From positions 117,894,153-117,958,152 of the forward strand of contig JASWHV010000003.1 in assembly GCA_030760725.1 (NCBI GenBank): DNA of 64,000 bases. The letters run 5' to 3'. Positions 60,669-64,000 of this stretch are shown here, piece by piece; position 1 is the first letter of the stretch, and the number at the start of each line of letters is the position of its first letter. The position numbers were made by a program, and so were the translations under genes. The DNA is from Neostapfia colusana (lineage: Eukaryota; Streptophyta; Magnoliopsida; Poales; Poaceae). The notes under the pieces were generated by a model. The model did no database searches. It saw nothing but the letters and a program-made list of their open reading frames with translations, and was not told the origin of the DNA.

Positions 60669-63600
60669 TGAGAGGGCCCGACCCGATCACAGGGCCGTGC
60701 CGCCTCGCCCGAGGAATCGCATTGGGCGGTGCCGTGTTGTGCGGCACCCAAAAGCACACATATATGGAACACAGTATTACATAAATCAAAAGCGCAAGCT
60801 TACAATTATTCTTTGTAAATAATTTACACAAAATAGCTACAGCGGAAGTCTATAAACAGCTCACGATGAATATCTAAGAAGCACTCGAGAGAGAGATCCC
60901 GCCCGCGGACTCCTCTCGCTAGCAACACGAAGACATGGCAGCGGCTAGGTTCTCCAAGTGTGACATGACTCGGAAGTTCCCGAGTCTCACCGGACAACCT
61001 TCTTTATAGCGTTGATGTTTACCTGCAAAACCACTTGTATAGCAAGAGTGAGCACAAAGGCTCAGCAAGACTTAACCGTCTCTCCTAAGACATGAAACTC
61101 TACATGAAAGTAACCTAAGACTTAAGCCTGTCTTTTGCGAAAAGACTCGCCTACAAGTTCATCATTAACTTTCAGATTTTTGCCATATTAGTAGTGACCT
61201 TGCGCCCAGCAACATTGGAACTCCACAATCAAACAAGAAACGTATCATTCCAATGTTACTTGTCCCAAGGTGAAAAATAACTTTAGTTTGCTCTATCTCT
61301 ACTTCAAACATGGTTTTCATGCAATTTATAATTAGCATAACAGCATTTAAAACTTTTGCAAACTATTCCCACACAATTTGATTACCACGTCACAGTGCAG
61401 TGAGCAAGCGGTACTCATAACCGCGAGGGACGGTGATTCAAATCAAATACTACCCGGATAACTCGACACATACGCCCGCCTCTGAAGACCCAACTCTGGC
61501 GTCCTTCATTACGTCGTATGTGGCAACCTTTCTCAGGCTACTAAACTGTAGAACCGGTCGCGCCGTCTCGGGCTCATAGGTCTAACGAGACGATGTGGTA
61601 TGCCTCTACAATCCAGTGAACCCGGTACATCGGTTTCCTGGTTCTCATATATCAGTAAGCAGTACACAACTCAATACTTGCTCCCAGGGCCGCATACGCT
61701 TCGGTCCTTGACCGACACGGGCAGAGCTACTCGACCAAGACCTCGTCTTGTCGCTGTCTAACCCCTCTGCCCGGTCTCGTCTTTAGAAACGTAAACTTTA
61801 GTTTGCTCCCCTTTCCAACCCCATTTATGTGGTCCTGGAACAAAGCTCGCGAGTAGATTCCAACCACTCGTCTTCTACCGGCTGTCCTATCATATTTAGC
61901 ACGGCCTTATTCTACAGCGATGACACAATTCTACCCTTGACCTCAGGGTTCATGTTTGGTTATGCAAGTGGAGTATCACACATTCTTGACCTAATGCACA
62001 TACAAACCTTGACCAATAGTAGTGAACAAAGGGAAAACTTAAAAAAAACTTAAGTGCAAACCGGGGCTTGCCTTGTTTTCGCAGGTGACTAAAGTCAGAT
62101 GATTATGAAGTTAGTTGCTGCTGCCCTGAAGCTGAATCACTGCCTTCTTGCTTCTTGATTCAAGCTCAACTCTTCCTTCTTCACTTTCCACGTCTAAGCA
62201 CTACACGTTATGAATATGTATACATGTTTAATTATAAAATTTTTGCTAACTAGTGCTAAAGACCAGTTTTAAAACTGGAATTCTGTTTAAGAATTTAAAC
62301 TGAAACTGGTGCTAGTGGTTTGGGTTTGTGTTTAAGCACTAGGATCAAGTGATGAGTGGGGTTTCATCACTTGGGTGGGGATCAACTAATATGGTTGAAC
62401 AGGACATAATGATCCATGGCTCCAATGTTGCTGGAAATTTTCTTGTGAGTTCCTTGTCACAAGAAAGTCCTCTGGACCAAAATTCAGAATGTTTAACTGA
62501 ATAGGTCACCCAGAACAATTCCCTAAGCATTTAGGCATAAAAGAATTATTCTGATTAAACTTGGACTTTCATGCAAATCCAAATGAACCGTAATTTCATA
62601 CATAGCTCAGGGAGTATGTCTGAATTTTGCTAGGATTTTTGGAGCTAAGGAATGCCTAGAACTGAATTTCCAAGTTTTGGAAATTCTCTGAAAACGTTTC
62701 TGTATTCATTTGAATACAGAAACTTGAAATCAGAATTACCCTCATTAAATCAACTCCAAATGAGCTGAAACTTTTACAGGAGTTTCCTATCATCCTAAAC
62801 AATATTCTGGCAAAATTTGGAATTTTGGATGAACCAAACTCCCTCTAAAATTCTTTTGCTGAAAAGCTTTAAAGAATTCTCTAGAATTTTCTATTTGTTT
62901 TCATGCAAATTGGGTTGCATGTTTGGATAGACTTTTCATCCTGAATCCAACCCAATTCGAATCATTAATTTTGGAGCTCCCTAGCAAAAGTTATGCAGTT
63001 CCAAAGTTTGAGCTGAATTTGTAATTCAAACTGAATTGGAAACAGTTTAAACTCTGACCGGCACACGTGTCAGTCCCTCGCTGTAGCCACACCACAGGCC
63101 ACAGCTGCCCAGTCTGTAGCCGCAGCAGATCGGGTGGCCGCAGCAAATCCCAGTCGACCGCCACGGCCACTGACCAGTGGGACCAGCAGCTTCTTCTTCT
63201 TCCCGCCCCCCTTTTTCCCGCGCGCTCCACCCCCCTCGCCTGCGCGGTGCTGACCTCGCCGGACTTGACTTTCCGGCCATCCCACGGCCTGCTACTCGCC
63301 GCCCGGGGGTTTTCAGAGTCGGGAAACATGTCTACGGGGTTGGCTCGGGCTGCCGGTGGCCGGAAGTAGGCCGGCGACGAGCCGCGGCCTTCAGTGATGA
63401 TCGGCACCGTCGCCCTACCCCTGTAGCCCGCTAACAGCTCAACTGAACCGCCTAAAAGTACCAGCAGAGGGTGGGCTAGCTCGGCATGGCATCAACATTG
63501 CTCGGAAACGGCGGCAAGTGGGAGTTCACCGTGCGCACAAGGGTCCCCGCCATGATCGCCGCTCGGAAACTTCAAAATGATCTGCTAATATGGGGTTTCA

Positions 63601-64000
63601 AGCCATGATTGGGAGGGGATCGGGTCGTCCTCGAGTCTAGGTCCTTTGAGCACAGTTTAGTGACCTAAAGACGAGAAGAGAGTGAGAATTTGGAGAATTC
63701 GTACCAGAACGTCGCCCGGTGGCCGCCTGTGATGTTTTTCCGAATCCTCGCTCGGTGGTTCACGGCTTGCCTTGTGGTTTGGGTGGAAGCAGCAGGGCTC
63801 GCTGACGCGTCCAGCGACGTCCTTTCTTGGCCGTGAAAGGCGCTAGACTCCGCTGTCCACGGGGGCGACGAGCTGCTGTGCAGTTCGGTTGCCGCGGAAA
63901 CGAGCCTTGCTAGGGAAGGGAGGCCGGAACCGGACTGCTATTGCGCTGAGGGAGTGGAGGACGATCAGGCCTTGCCATTTTGCGGCTCAGACAGTGCTGC
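60669..64000 (-). mobile_element. 5' LTR of element D, partial (window end)
   Basis: Plus-strand TGAGAGGGCCCGACCCG at 60669 is the LTR 3' end. The sequence then parallels 50494-53837 with scattered differences and small indels, and is cut at 64000. No gene in it. Confidence 0.92.

Larger units (their letters stand above)
50494..64000 (-). mobile_element. Element D: Ty3/gypsy chromovirus-type retrotransposon, 5' LTR cut by window end
   Basis: On the minus strand: 5' LTR (off window to 60669), PBS (60664-60653), leader with a probable intron, gag-pol (59135-54672), polypurine tract (54620-54604) and 3' LTR (54603-50494, 4110 bp). The LTRs start TGTAAAAGTCCC and end GGGCCCTCTCA. Unlike A, B and C, no extra ORF is present between PBS and gag. 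The target duplication cannot be checked because the right flank is outside; the left flank is GCATG. Confidence 0.9.

Overview
This window is intergenic, transposon-packed DNA from a large plant genome, most likely a grass. It is built almost entirely from long Ty3/gypsy LTR retrotransposons with chromodomain-type integrase tails (Tekay/Del-like chromoviruses, LTRs of about 3.4-4.1 kb, initiator-Met-tRNA primer binding sites) and from CACTA (En/Spm) DNA transposons with CACTACAGG ends. I found no host protein gene, tRNA, rRNA or CRISPR array.

Layout. 1-787 is the end of CACTA element 1 (its other end lies off the window), inserted in a forward-strand LTR, here called LTR E (788-8678). LTR E is split again by a complete 4.38-kb CACTA element 2 (2623-7000, TSD TTG), which carries a decayed transposase-type gene and a long hairpin. 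8679-19607 is element C (minus strand), a heavily mutated retrotransposon that has lost its primer binding site; it sits in a reverse-transcriptase fragment (19608-19985). From 20205 runs element A (plus strand). Its 5' LTR is interrupted by element B (23770-36458), a complete 12.7-kb retrotransposon with a perfect 5-bp TSD (GGCTC). A resumes with PBS, leader, an extra ORF, gag-pol and the second LTR (44322-48449). A second leader follows directly (48450-49974), so A is an LTR-internal-LTR-internal tandem. After a 0.5-kb GC-rich remnant, element D (minus strand) runs from 50494 past the window end, with a full 3' LTR, a long gag-pol frame, leader, PBS and a partial 5' LTR.

How the parts work. 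Each retrotransposon would be transcribed from its LTR, primed by initiator tRNA-Met, and would encode gag, protease, reverse transcriptase, RNase H and integrase with a chromodomain-like tail in one frame. All four gag-pol genes are damaged by stop codons, frameshifts or catalytic substitutions. Elements A, B and C also carry a separate ORF between the PBS and gag. In B this ORF starts with a close copy of the histone H3 tail, in register from the initiator Met (TARKSTGG at the same positions as in H3), in an element whose integrase ends in a chromodomain-like module. The ATGs of these extra ORFs and of gag are each preceded at once by a 3' splice-site-like sequence, and the leaders of A and D share a GCAG/GTA donor. 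This suggests that splicing chooses between the extra ORF and gag. These two observations are the most interesting content of the window.
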